Positions 1 to 10,300 of a DNA stretch of 64,000 nucleotides are shown piece after piece. The DNA comes from Nematostella vectensis (Eukaryota; Cnidaria; Anthozoa; Actiniaria; Edwardsiidae). A model generated the notes under the pieces. The model had not been told where the DNA came from. It saw nothing but the letters and a program-made list of their open reading frames with translations, and did no database searches. How positions within the stretch are numbered: the stretch's first letter is position 1; each line of letters starts with the position of its first letter. The translations under genes were made by a program, and so were the position numbers. The DNA is taken from NCBI RefSeq assembly GCF_932526225.1, contig NC_064040.1:374001-438000 (forward strand). The letters are read 5' to 3'.

Positions 1-311
1 AAAATTACTTTTAATACTATTGGTATCGTAAACTATCCCAAGCAAAGTCACCATCGGACTGGAGGTTACATTCGGGAAAAGCTTCAGGGTTACATTCGAT
101 AATTTGTATTACGAGTGTAAACTCCAAAAGGTTACAATCGATAATTTTTTTTCCGAATGTAAATTCCAAAAAGTAACATTAGGAAAAATAAAACAGTATA
201 CTCGAAAAAAAAGGTATATCAATCTATCGAGCGCTATGCTCTATGTTAGAATCTACTTAATCAAGTTAACCAAGGAATCTAGTTAGTTCTTGTGTGCATA
301 AAATATGTACA
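1..311 (+). repeat. Divergent monomer part left of HOR A1
   Basis: This is the right-hand portion of a monomer of a type not seen again. It carries private changes near 98-122 (cgataatttgtatt and taaactcc where other units have cgggaatttgtttt and taacctcc), which also break the foldback. At base 269 it has A (gttaacc), whereas the monomers preceding A2 and A3 at the equivalent place have T (13,398; 28,708). Sequence to the right of about 274 matches A2 and A3. The left boundary of HOR homology therefore lies near 270-345, and this part belongs to a different neighbour. Confidence 0.75.
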
Positions 312-319
312 GGATCCTG
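310..319. repeat. BamHI palindrome CAGGATCCTG (array landmark)
   Basis: A perfect 10-base palindrome that I find in all 116 positions of the array where it is expected. Only the base just upstream varies (tacagg versus tgcagg, for example at 3,036 and 34,199). It sits inside a larger nested inverted repeat: TATGTAC at 304-310 pairs with GTACATA at 352-358, and AGCAT at 325-329 pairs with ATGCT at 343-347. A BamHI digest of this locus should collapse to a sharp band at about 547 bp with two rarer bands near 727 bp. Confidence 0.95.
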
Positions 320-426
320 AACAAAGCATGAGCACATCAAAGATGCTGAGAGTACATAAAAATGTCCCTATACCTTCTTTGTATGTCATGACACACCAAG
401 AACAGTATAATTAAGTATCGATATTT

Positions 427-450
427 AAAAAAAAAATAAAGAAAAAAAAA
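427..450 (-). terminator. A-rich tract (T-run after tRNA-like unit on minus strand)
   Basis: This run of A with a TAAAG interruption lies directly beyond the 3' end of the minus-strand tRNA-like segment. On that strand it reads as long T-runs starting two bases after the tRNA-like discriminator, which is where Pol III stops on natural tRNA genes (four or more T). The same arrangement occurs in every full monomer, with tract length varying from copy to copy. Polarity argues against a SINE A-tail, since a SINE transcribed from the tRNA promoter would carry A, not T, downstream. Termination activity is inferred. Confidence 0.6.
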
Positions 451-452
451 TA

Positions 453-524
453 GGCTATCAGCGGGAATCGAACCCGGGCCGCTGCGTTAGTAGTCAAGTG
501 CCCGCAAAGAAAGACTAACGTGGC
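453..524 (-). pseudogene. tRNA-derived pseudogene (first copy; type example)
   Basis: Read on the minus strand, this 72-base segment aligns to tRNA positions 1-73 with little forcing. The B box GGTTCGATTCC (complement of 464-474) matches the Pol III consensus fully. The T arm has four of five stem pairs around loop TTCGATT. The position expected for T8/A box holds TAG (complement of 515-517), 43 bases before the B box, as in real tRNAs, but the rest of the A box is eroded. Across monomers the D stem can form GTCT/GGGC with two G-T wobbles. The anticodon arm starts CTTGA, loop CTACTAA (anticodon ACT as it stands), but its 3' strand CGCAG restores only two pairs. The acceptor keeps about three of seven pairs. 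It cannot be a working tRNA. Every complete monomer has an equivalent segment; the amino-acid identity of the ancestor is uncertain. Confidence 0.8.
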
Positions 525-2087
525 ATTGCTGAAGGGAATTGTTATGAAAATTACTTTTAATACTATTGGTATCGTAAACTATCCCAAGCAAAGTCACCAT
601 CGGACTGGAGGTTACATTCGGGAAAAGCTTCAGGGTTACATTTGGGAATTTGTTTTACGAGTGTAACCTCCAAAAGGTTACAATCGATAATTTTTTTTCC
701 GAATGTAAATTCCAAAAAGTAACATTAGGAAAATAAAACAGTATACTCGGTAAAAAATTTATATCAATCTATCGAGCGCTATGCTCTATGTTAGAATCTA
801 CTTAATCAAGTTAACCAAGGAATCTAGTTAGTTCTTGTGTGCATAAAATATGTACAGGATCCTGAACAAAGAATGAGCACATCAAAGATGCTGAGAGTAC
901 ATAAAAATATCCCTATACCTTCTTTTTATGTCATGACACACCAAGAACAGTATAATTAAGTATCGATATTTAAAAAAAAATAATAAAGAAAAAAAAATAG
1001 GCTATCAGCGGGAATCGAACCCGGGTCGCTTCGTTAGTAGTCAAGTGCCCGCAACGAAAGACTAACGTGGCATTACTAAAGGGAATTGTAATGAAAATTA
1101 CTTTTAATACTATTGGTATCGTAAACTATCCCAAGCAAAGTCACCATCGGTTTGGAGGTTACATTCGGGAAAAGCTTCAGGGTTACATTCGGGAATTTGT
1201 TTTACGAGTGTAACCTCCAAAAGGTTACAATCGATAATTTTTTTTCCGAATGTAAATTCCAAAAAGTAACATTAGTAAAAATAAAACAGTATACTCGAAA
1301 AAAAAGGTATATCAATCTATCGAGCGCTATGCTCTATGTTAGAATCTACTTAATCAAGTTAACCAAGGAATCTAGGTAGTTCTTGTGTGCATAAAATATG
1401 TACAGGATCCTGAACAAAGCATGAGCACATCAAAGATGCTGAGAGTACATAAAAATGTCCCTATACCTTCTTTGTATGTCATGACACACCAAGAACAGTA
1501 TAATTAAGTATCGATATTTAAAAAAAAATAAAGAAAAAAAATAGGCTCTCAGCGGGAATCGAACCCGGGCCGCTGCATTAGTAGTCAAGTGCCCGCTCGA
1601 AAGACTAACGTGGCATTGCTGAAGGGAATTGTAATGAAAATTACTTTTAATACTATTGGTATCGTAAACTATCCCAAGCAAAGTCACCATCGGACTGGAG
1701 GTTACATTCGGGAAACGCTTCAGGGTTACATTCGGGACTTTGTTTTACAAGTGTAACCTCCAAAAGGTTACAATCGATAATTTTTTTTCCGAATGTAAAT
1801 TCCAAAAAGTAACATTAGGAAAATAAAACAGTATACTCGGTAAAAAAGGTATATCAATCTATCGAGCGCTATGCTCTATGTTAGAATCTACTTAATCAAG
1901 TTATCCAAGGAATCTAGTTAGTTCTTGTGTGCATATAATATGTACAGGATCCTGAACAAAGCATGAGCACATCAAAGATGCTGAGAGTACATAAAAATGT
2001 CCCTATTCCTTCTTTTTATGTCATGACACACCAAGAACAGTATAATTAAGTATCGATATTTAAAAAAAAATAAAGAAACGAAAAATA

Positions 2088-2158
2088 GGCTATCAGCGGG
2101 AATCGAACCCGGGTGGCAGCGGTGGTAGTCAAGTGCCGCAACGAAAGACTAACGTGTC
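2088..2158 (-). pseudogene. tRNA-like segment one base short (A unit 4)
   Basis: The B box is intact, but one C is missing (gtgccgcaac instead of gtgcccgcaac at about 2,134-2,143), in the stretch between D arm and anticodon arm. The variable region is also changed (ggcagcggtggtag). The acceptor side reads gtgtc instead of gtggc. The same version recurs in A2 (about 15,217 and 17,398) and A3 (about 30,527), so the change was fixed before amplification. Confidence 0.75.
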
Positions 2159-2633
2159 ATTGCTGAAGGGAATTGTAATGAAAATTACTGTTAATACTAT
2201 TGGTATCGTAAACTATCCCAAGCAAAGTCACCATCGGACTGGAGGTTACATTCGGGAAAAGCTTCAGGGTTACATTCGGGAATTTGTTTTACGAGTGTAA
2301 CCTCCAAAAGGTTACAATCAATAATTTTTTTCCGAATGTAAATTCCAAAAAGTAACATTAGGAATAATAAAACAGTATACTCGGAAAAAAAGGTATATCA
2401 ATCTATCGAGCGCTATGCTCTATGTTAGAATCTACTTAATCAAGTTATCCAAGGAATCTAGTTAGTTCTTGTGTGCATAAAATATGTACAGGATCCTGAA
2501 CAAAGCATGAGCACATCAAAGATGCTGAGAGTACATAAAAATGTCCCTATACCTTCTTTTTATGTCATGACACACCAAGAACAGTATAATTAAGTATCGA
2601 TATTTAAAAAAAACAAATAAAGAAAAAAAAATA

Positions 2634-2705
2634 GGCTATCAGCGGGAATGCAACCCGGGTCGCTGCGTTAGTAGTCAAGTGTCCGCAACGAAAGACTAAC
2701 GTGGC
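2634..2705 (-). pseudogene. tRNA-like segment with broken T loop (A unit 5)
   Basis: The + strand reads gaatgcaaccc where most units have gaatcgaaccc, so the minus-strand loop is TTGCATT and the invariant TTCGA core of the B box is lost. The class recurs at unit 23 (about 12,493) and in its A2, A3 and B counterparts. TFIIIC binding should be weaker here than at intact units. Confidence 0.75.
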
Positions 2706-3723
2706 ATTGCTGAAGGGAATTGTAATGAAAATTACTTTTAATACTATTGGTATCGTAAACTATCCCAAGCAAAGTCACCATCGGACTGGAGGTTACATTC
2801 GGGAAAAGCTTCAGGGTTACATTCGGGAATTTGTTTTACGAGTGTAACCTCCAAAAGGTTACAATCGATAATTTTTTTTCGGAATGTAAATTCCAAAAAG
2901 TAACATTATGAAAAATAAAACAGTATACTCGGAAAAAAGGTATATCAATCTATCGAGCGCTATGCTCTATGTTAGAATCTACTTAATCAAGTTATCCAAG
3001 AAATCTAGTTAGTTCCTGTGTGCATAAAATATGTGCAGGATCCTGAACAAAGCATGAGCACATCAAAGATGCTGAGAGTACATAAAAATGTCCCTATACC
3101 TTCTTTTTATGTCATGACACACCAAGAACAGTATAATTAAGTATCGATATTTAAAAAAAAAAAATAAAGAAAAAAAAAAGGCTATCAGCGGGAATCGAAC
3201 CCGGGTCGCTGCGTTAGTAGTCAAGTGCCCGCAACGAAAGACTAACGTGGCATTGCTGAAGGAAATTGTAATGAAAATTACTTTTAATACTATTGGTATC
3301 GTAAACTATCCCAAGCAAAGTCACCATCGGACTGGAGGTTACATTCGGGAAAAGCTTCAGGGTTACATTCGGGACTTTGTTTTACAAGTGTAACCTCCAA
3401 AAGGTTACAATCGATAATTTTTTTTCCGAATGTAAATTCCAAAAAGTAACATTAGGAAAATAAAACAGTATACTCGGTAAAAAAGGTATATCAATCTATC
3501 GAGCGCTATGCTCTATGTTAGAATCTACTTAATCAAGTTATCCAAGGATTCTAGTTAGTTCTTGTGTGCATAAAATATGTACAGGATCCTGAACAAAGCA
3601 TGAGCACATCAAAGATGCTGAGAGTACATAAAAATGTCCCTATACCTTCTTTTTATGTCATGACACACCAAGAACAGTATAATTAAGTATCGATATTTAA
3701 AAAAAAATAAAGAAAAAAAAATA

Positions 3724-3795
3724 GGCTATCTGCGGGAATTGAACCCGGGTGGCTGCGGTAGTAGTCAAGTGCCCGCAACGAAAGACTAACGTGGC
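3724..3795 (-). pseudogene. tRNA-like segment with CpG-to-TpG T loop (A unit 7)
   Basis: The + strand reads gaattgaaccc, a C-to-T transition at the CpG in the T loop. The acceptor side is also altered (ctatctgcggg). Counterparts lie at about 19,034, 32,163 and 34,887. Confidence 0.75.
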
Positions 3796-3826
3796 ATTGC
3801 TGAAGGGAATTGTAATGAAAATTACT

Positions 3827-6554
3827 GTTAATACTATTGGTATCGTAAACTATCCCAAGCAAAGTCACCATCGGACTGGAGGTTACATTCGGGAAAAGCT
3901 TCAGGGTTACATTCGTGAATTTGTTTTACGAGTGTAACCTCCAAAAGGTTACAATCAATAATTTTTTTCCGAATGTAAATTCCAAAAAGTAACATTAGGA
4001 ATAATAAAACAGTTTACTCGGAAAAAAAGGTATATCAATCTATCGAGCGCTATGCTCTATATTAGAATCTACTTAATCATGTTATCCTACAAATCTAGTT
4101 AGTTCTTGTGCGCATAAAATATGTACAGGATCCTGAACAAAGCATGAGCACATCAAAGATGCTGAGAGTACATAAAAAAGGCCCTATACCTTCTTTTAAT
4201 GTCATGACACACCAAGAACAGTATAATTAAGTATCGATATTTAAAAAAAGAAATAAAAAAAAAAATAGGCTATCAGCGAGAATCGAACCCGGGTCGCTGC
4301 GGTAGTAGTCAAGTGCCCGCTCGAAAGACTAACTTTGCATTGCTGAAGGGAATTGTAATGAAAATTACTTTTAATACTATTGGTATCGTAAACTATCCAA
4401 AGCAAAGTCACCATCGGACTGGAGGTTACATTCGGGAAAAGCTTCAGGGTTACATTCGGGAATTTGTTTTACGAGTGTAACCTCCAAAAGGTTACCATCG
4501 ATAATTTTTTTTCCGAATGTAAATTCCAAAAAGTAACATTAGGAAAAATAAAACAGTATACTCGGAAAAAAAGGTATATCAATCTATCGAGCGCTATGCT
4601 CTATGTTAGAATCTACTTAATCAAGTTATACAAGGAATCTAGTTAGTTCTTGTGTGCATAAAATATGTACAGGATCCTGAACAAAGCATGAGCACATCAA
4701 AGATTCTGAGAGTACATAAAAATGTCCCTATACCTTCTTTTTATGTCATGACACACCAAGAACAGTATAATTAAGTATCGATATTTAAAAAAAAATAATA
4801 AAGAAAAAAAAATAGGCTATCAGCGGGAATCGAACCCGGGTCGCTGCGTTAGTAGTCAAGTGCCCGCAACGAAAGACTAACGTGGCATTGCTGAAGGGAA
4901 TTGTAATAAAAATTACTTTTAATACTATTTGTATCGTAAACTATCCCAAGCAAAGTCACCATCGGACAGGAGGTTACATTCGGGAAAAGCTTCAGGGTTA
5001 CACTCGGGAATTTGTTTTACGAGTGTAACCTCCAAAAGGTTACAATCAATAAATTTTTTTCCGAATGTAAATTCCAAAAAGTAACATTAGGAAAAATAAA
5101 ACAGTATACTCGGAAAAAAAGGTATATCAATCTATCGAGCGCTATGCTCTATGTTAGAATCTACTTAATCAAGTTATCCAAGGAATCTAGTTAGTTCTTG
5201 TGTGCATAAAATATGTACAGGATCCTGAACAAAGCATTAGCACATCAAAGATTCTGAGAGTACATAAAAATGTCCCTATACCTTCTTTTTATGTCATGAC
5301 ACACCAAGAACAGTATAATTAAGTATCGATATTAAAAAAAAATAAAGAAAAAAAAATAGGCTATCAGCGGGAATCGAACCCGGGTCGCTGCGGTAGTAGT
5401 CAAGTGCCCGCTCGAAAGACTAACGTGGCATTGCTGAAGGGAATTGTAATGAAAATTACTTTTAATACTATTGGTATCGTAAACTATCCAAAGCAAAGTC
5501 ACCATCGGACTGGAGGTTACATTCGGGAAAAGCTTCAGGGTTACATTCGGGAATTTGTTTTGCGAGTGTAACCTCCAAAAGGTTACCATCGATAATTTTT
5601 TTTCCGAATGTAAATTCCAAAAAATAACATTAGGAAAAATAAAACAGTATACTCGGAAAAAAAGGTATATCAATCTATCGAGCGCTATGCTCTATGTTAG
5701 AATCTACTTAATCAAGTTATCCAAGGAATCTAGTTGGTTCTTGTGTGCATAAAATATGTACAGGATCCTGAACAAAGCATGAGCACATCAAAGATTCTGA
5801 GAGTACATAAAAATGTCCCTATACCTTCTTTTTATGTCATGACACACCAAGAACAGTATAATTAAGTATCGATATTAAAAAAAAAAAAAGAAAAAAAAAA
5901 ATAGGCTATCAGCGGGAATCGAACCCGGGTAGCTGCGTTAGTAGTCAAGTGCCCGCAACAAAAAACTAACGTGGCATTGCTGAAGGGGATTGTAATGAAA
6001 ATTACTTTTAATACTATTGGTATCGTAAACTATCCCAAGCAAAGTCACCATCGGACTGGAGGTCACATTCGGGAAAAGCTTTAGGGTTACATTCGGGAAT
6101 TTGTTTTACGAGTGTAACCTCCAAAAGGTTACAATCGATAATTTTTTTTCCAAATGTAAATTCCAAAAAGTAACATTAGGAAAAATAAACAGTATACTCG
6201 GAAAAAAAGGTATATCAATCTATCGAGCGCTATGCTCTATGTTTGAATCTACTTAATCAAGTTATCCAAGGAATCTAGTTAGTTCTTGTGTGCATAAAAT
6301 ATGTACAGGATCCTGAACAAAGCATGAGCACATCAAAGATCCTGAGAGTACATAAAAATGTCCCTATACCTTTTTTTTATGTCATGACACACAAAGAACA
6401 GTATAATTAAGTATCGATATTTAAAAAAAAATAATAAAGAAAAAAAAAATAGGCTATCAGCGGGAATCAAACCCGGGTCGCTGCGTTAGTAGTCAAGTGC
6501 CCGCAACGAAAGACTAACGTGGCATTGATGAAGGGAATTGTAATGAAAATTACT
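3827..6554 (+). repeat. Five-monomer subrepeat, copy 1 (A1)
   Basis: Units with GGATCC at 4128, 4672, 5220, 5763 and 6308 recur in order at 6856, 7400, 7948, 8491 and 9036, all at offset 2,728. Shared tags include catgttatcctac at about 4,078 and 6,806 and the T-loop-changed tRNA-like segments at about 6,452 and 9,180. The copies have since diverged by a few substitutions. The same pair is present in A2 (19,137-21,864 and 21,865-24,592) and A3 (34,990-37,717 and 37,718-40,445), so this duplication came before HOR amplification. Confidence 0.88.
6452..6523 (-). pseudogene. tRNA-like segment with CpG-to-CpA T loop (A unit 12)
   Basis: The + strand reads gaatcaaaccc, the other transition possible at the T-loop CpG. 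The same state occurs in unit 17 (about 9,180, its duplicate), unit 19 (10,303) and the counterparts of these units in A2, A3 and B. Confidence 0.75.
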
Positions 6555-9282
6555 GTTAATACTATTGGTATCGTAAACTATCCCAAGCAAAGTCACCATC
6601 GGACTGGAGGTTACATTCGGGAAAAGCTTCAGGGTTACATTCGGGAATTTGTTTTACGAGTGTAACCTCCAAAAGGTTACAATCAATAATTTTTTTCCGA
6701 ATGTAAATTCCAAAAAGTAACATTAGGAATAATAAAACAGTATACTCGGAAAAAAAGGTATATCAATCTATCGAGCGCTATGCTCTATATTAGAATCTAC
6801 TTAATCATGTTATCCTACGAATCTAGTTAGTTCTTGTGCGCAAAAAATATGTACAGGATCCTGAACAAAGCATGAGCACATCAAAGATGCTGAGAGTACA
6901 TAAAAATGTCCCTATACCTTCTTTTAATGTCATGACACACCAAGAACAGCATAATTAAGTATCGATATTTAAAAAAAGAAATAAAAAAAAAAATAGGCTA
7001 TCAGCGGGAATCGAACCCGGGTCGCTGCGGTAGTAGTCAAGTGCCCGCTCGAAAGACTAACGTGGCATTGCTGAAGGGAATTGTAATGAAAATTACTTTT
7101 AATACTATTGGTATCGTAAACTATCCAAAGCAAAGTCACCATCGGACTGGAGGTTACATTCGGGAAAAGCTTCAGGGTTACATTCGGGAATTTGTTTTAC
7201 GAGTGTAACCTCCAAAAGGTTACCATCGATAATTTTTTTTCCGAATGTAAATTCCAAAAAGTAACATTAGGAAAAATAAAACAGTATACTCGGAAAAAAA
7301 AGTATATCAATCTATCGAGCGCTATGCTCTATGTTAGAATCTACTTAATCAAGTTATACAAGGAATCTAGTTAGTTCTTGTGTGCATAAAATATGTACAG
7401 GATCCTGAACAAAGCATGAGCACATCAAAGATTCTGAGAGTACATAAAAATGTCCCTATACCTTCTTTTTATGTCATGACACACCAAGAACAGTATAATT
7501 AAGTATCGATATTTAAAAAAAAATAATAAAGAAAAAAAAATAGGCTATCAGCGGGAATCGAACCCGGGTCGCTGCGTTAGTAGTCAAGTGCCCGCAACGA
7601 AAGACTAACGTGGCATTGCTGAAGGGAATTGTAATGAAAATTACTTTTAATACTATTGGTATCGTAAACTATCCCAAGCAAAGTCACCATCGGACTGGAG
7701 GTTACATTCGGGAAAAGCTTCAGGGTTACACTCGGGAATTTGTTTTACGAGTGTAACCTCCAAAAGGTTACAATCAATAAATTTTTTTCCGAATGTAAAT
7801 TCCAAAAAGTAACATTAGGAAAAATAAAACAGTATACTCGGAAAAAAAGGTATATCAATCTATCGAGCGCTATGCTCTATGTTAGAATCTACTTAATCAA
7901 GTTATCCAAGGAATCTAGTTAGTTCTTGTGTGCATAAAATATGTACAGGATCCTGAACAAAGCATGAGCACATCAAAGATTCTGAGAGTACATAAAAATG
8001 TCCCTATACCTTCTTTTTATGTCATGACCCACCAAGAACAGTATAATTAAGTATCGATATTAAAAAAAAATAAAGAAAAAAAAATAGGCTATCAGCGGGA
8101 ATCGAACCCGGGTCGCTGCGGTAGTAGTCAAGTGCCCGCTCGAAAGACTAACGTGGCATTGCTGAAGGGAATTGTAATGAAAATTACTTTTAATACTATT
8201 GGTATCGTAAACTATCCAAAGCAAAGTCACCATCGGACTGGAGGTTACATTCGGGAAAAGCTTCAGGGTTACATTCGGGAATTTGTTTTGCGAGTGTAAC
8301 CTCCAAAAGGTTACCATCGATAATTTTTTTTCCGAATGTAAATTCCAAAAAATAACATTAGGAAAAATAAAACAGTATACTCGGAAAAAAAGGTATATCA
8401 ATCTATCGAGCGCTATGCTCTATGTTAGAATCTACTTAATCAAGTTATCCAAGGAATCTAGTTAGTTCTTGTGTGCATAAAATATGTACAGGATCCTGAA
8501 CAAAGCATGAGCACATCAAAGATTCTGAGAGTACATAAAAATGTCCCTATACCTTCTTTTTATGTCATGACACACCAAGAACAGTATAATTAAGTATCGA
8601 TATTAAAAAAAAAAAAAAGAAAAAAAAAATAGGCTATCAGCGGGAATCGAACCCGGGTAGCTGCGTTAGTAGTCAAGTGCCCGCAACGAAAGACTAACGT
8701 GGCATTGCTGAAGGGGATTGTAATGAAAATTACTTTTAATACTATTGGTATCGTAAACTATCCCAAGCAAAGTCACCATCGGACTGGAGGTCACATTCGG
8801 GAAAAGCTTTAGGGTTACATTCGGGAATTTGTTTTACGAGTGTAACCTCCAAAAGGTTACAATCGATAATTTTTTTTTCGAATGTAAATTCCAAAAAGTA
8901 ACATTAGGAAAAATAAACAGTATACTCGGAAAAAAAGGTATATCAATCTATCGAGCGCTATGCTCTATGTTTGAATCTACTTAATCAAGTTATCCAAGGA
9001 ATCTAGTTAGTTCTTGTGTGCATAAAATATGTACAGGATCCTGAACAAAGCATGAGCACATCAAAGATCCTGAGAGTACATAAAAATGTCCCTATACCTT
9101 CTTTTTATGTCATGACACACCAAGAACAGTATAATTAAGTATCGATATTTAAAAAAAAATAATAAAGAAAAAAAAAATAGGCTATCAGCGGGAATCAAAC
9201 CCGGGTCGCTGCGTTAGTAGTCAAGTGCCCGCAACGAAAGACTAACGTGGCATTGATGAAGGGAATTGTAATGAAAATTAAT
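6555..9282 (+). repeat. Five-monomer subrepeat, copy 2 (A1)
   Basis: This is the second copy of the 2,728-bp block. The seam is bracketed by 6,530 (tgatgaag tag typical of the end of the block) and 6,555 (the G of actgttaat, typical of its start). It differs from copy 1 at several points: 4,875-4,930 region changes (taataaaaatt and tatttgtatc in copy 1 versus taatgaaaatt and tattggtatc in copy 2), gcattagcac at about 5,233 versus gcatgagcac at about 7,961, and acacacc versus acccacc near 8,029. Confidence 0.85.
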
Positions 9283-10249
9283 TTTAATACTATTGGTATC
9301 GTAAACTATCCCAAGCAAAGTCACCATCGGACTGGAGGTTACATTCGGGAAAAGCTTCAGGGTTACATTCGGGAATTTGTTTTACGAGTGTAACCTCCAA
9401 AAGGTTACAATCGATAATTTTTTTTCCGAATGTAAATTCAAAAAAGTAACATTAGGAAAAATAAAACAGTATACTCGAAAAAAAGGTATATCAATCTATC
9501 GAGCGCTATGCTCTATGTTAGAATGTACTTAATCAAGTTAACCAAGGAATCTAGTTAGTTCTTGTGTGCATAAAATATGTACAGGATCCTGAACAAAGCA
9601 AGAGCACATCAAAGATGCTGAGAGTACATAAAAATGTCCCTATACCTTTTTTTATGTCATGACACAACAAGAACAGTATAATTAAGTATCGATATTTAAA
9701 AAAAAAAAAAGAAAGAAAAAAAAAAATAGGCTATCAGCGGGAATCGAACCCGGGTCGCTGCGTTAGTAGTCAAGTGCCCGCAACGAAAGACTAACGTGGC
9801 ATTGCTGAAGGGAATTGTAATGAAAATTACTTTTAATACTATTGGTATCGTAAACTATCCCAAGCAAAGTCACCATCGGACTGGAGGTTACATTCGGGAA
9901 AAGCTTTAGGGTTACATTCGGGAATTTGTTTTACGAGTGTAACCTCCAAAAGGTTACAATCAATATTTTTTTTTTCCGAATGTAAATTCCAAAAAGTAAC
10001 ATTAGGAAAAATAAAACAGTATACTCGGAAAAAAAGGTATATCAATCTATCGAGCGCTATGCTCTATGTTAGAATCTACTTAATCAAGTTATCCAAGGAA
10101 TCTAGTTAGTTCTTGTGTGCATAAAATATGTACAGGATCCTGAACAAAGCATGAGCACATCAAAGATGCTGAGAGTACATAAAAATGTCCCTATACCTTC
10201 TTTTTATGTCATGACACACCAAGAACAGTATAATTACGTATCGATATTT

Positions 10250-10300
10250 AAAAAAAAATAAAGAAAAAAAAATAAAGAAAAAAAAATAAAGAAAAAAAAA
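10250..10300 (-). repeat. Triple A-rich tract (A1 unit 19)
   Basis: The tract contains three tandem TAAAGAAAAA-type segments and is 51 bases long, stretching the landmark interval to 572 bp. Identical expansions occur at 25,560-25,610, 42,688-42,738 and 54,940-54,990, each in the corresponding unit and each preceded by the private base in attacgtatcg. The expansion thus happened once and was copied by HOR duplication. Confidence 0.9.

Noticed and set aside
280-300. Helitron/Helentron 3' end (ctag after a small hairpin), since such elements can spawn satellites
   Set aside because: The nearest hairpin (GAGCGCTATGCTC) is too far from ctag and no matching 5' end or Rep/helicase remnant is present. 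Not supportable from this sequence alone.
453-475. Retroviral/LTR primer-binding site, since the + strand is complementary to a tRNA 3' half
   Set aside because: A primer-binding site would start with TGG (complement of CCA) and cover about 18 bases. Here there is no TGG and the similarity spans the full tRNA length, including D-arm and anticodon spacing. No LTRs or polyprotein are present.
500-517. CENP-B box-like string (TTTCGTTGCGGG on the minus strand of most monomers)
   Set aside because: It contains TTCGTTG and CGGG, but the spacing between the two halves is too short for the 17-bp consensus and the A-rich core is missing. Likely coincidence inside the tRNA-like D arm.
453-524. Functional tRNA-Ser(ACT)
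   Set aside because: Acceptor stem keeps about three of seven pairs, the anticodon stem two of five, and the D loop lacks GG. Anticodon ACT can only be read as the present state of a pseudogene.
427-524. tRNA-derived SINE arranged in tandem
   Set aside because: The tract downstream of the tRNA-like unit on its own strand is T-rich and would terminate transcription. There is no body with an A-tail on that strand and no target-site duplication. A SINE origin of the whole monomer is not supported, though the tRNA part may have arrived that way.
3749-3937. 62- to 80-codon frames beginning with GTG in the tRNA-like segment, and ATG-started minus-strand frames of 62-98 codons
   Set aside because: They are chance frames in satellite DNA. 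They exist only in monomer types where a stop has been changed and show no sign of coding constraint.
6520-6560. Hammerhead ribozyme, common in satellites (ttgatgaag and cgaaag strings present)
   Set aside because: No CUGANGA core is found in the right order with CGAAA and with the three helices. The one TGATGA is a private variant of a few units.
9901-9920. Plant-type telomere motif (TTTAGGGTTA) in some monomers
   Set aside because: It is a single one-and-a-half-unit match made by one C-to-T change in cttcagggttac. There are no tandem telomere repeats.
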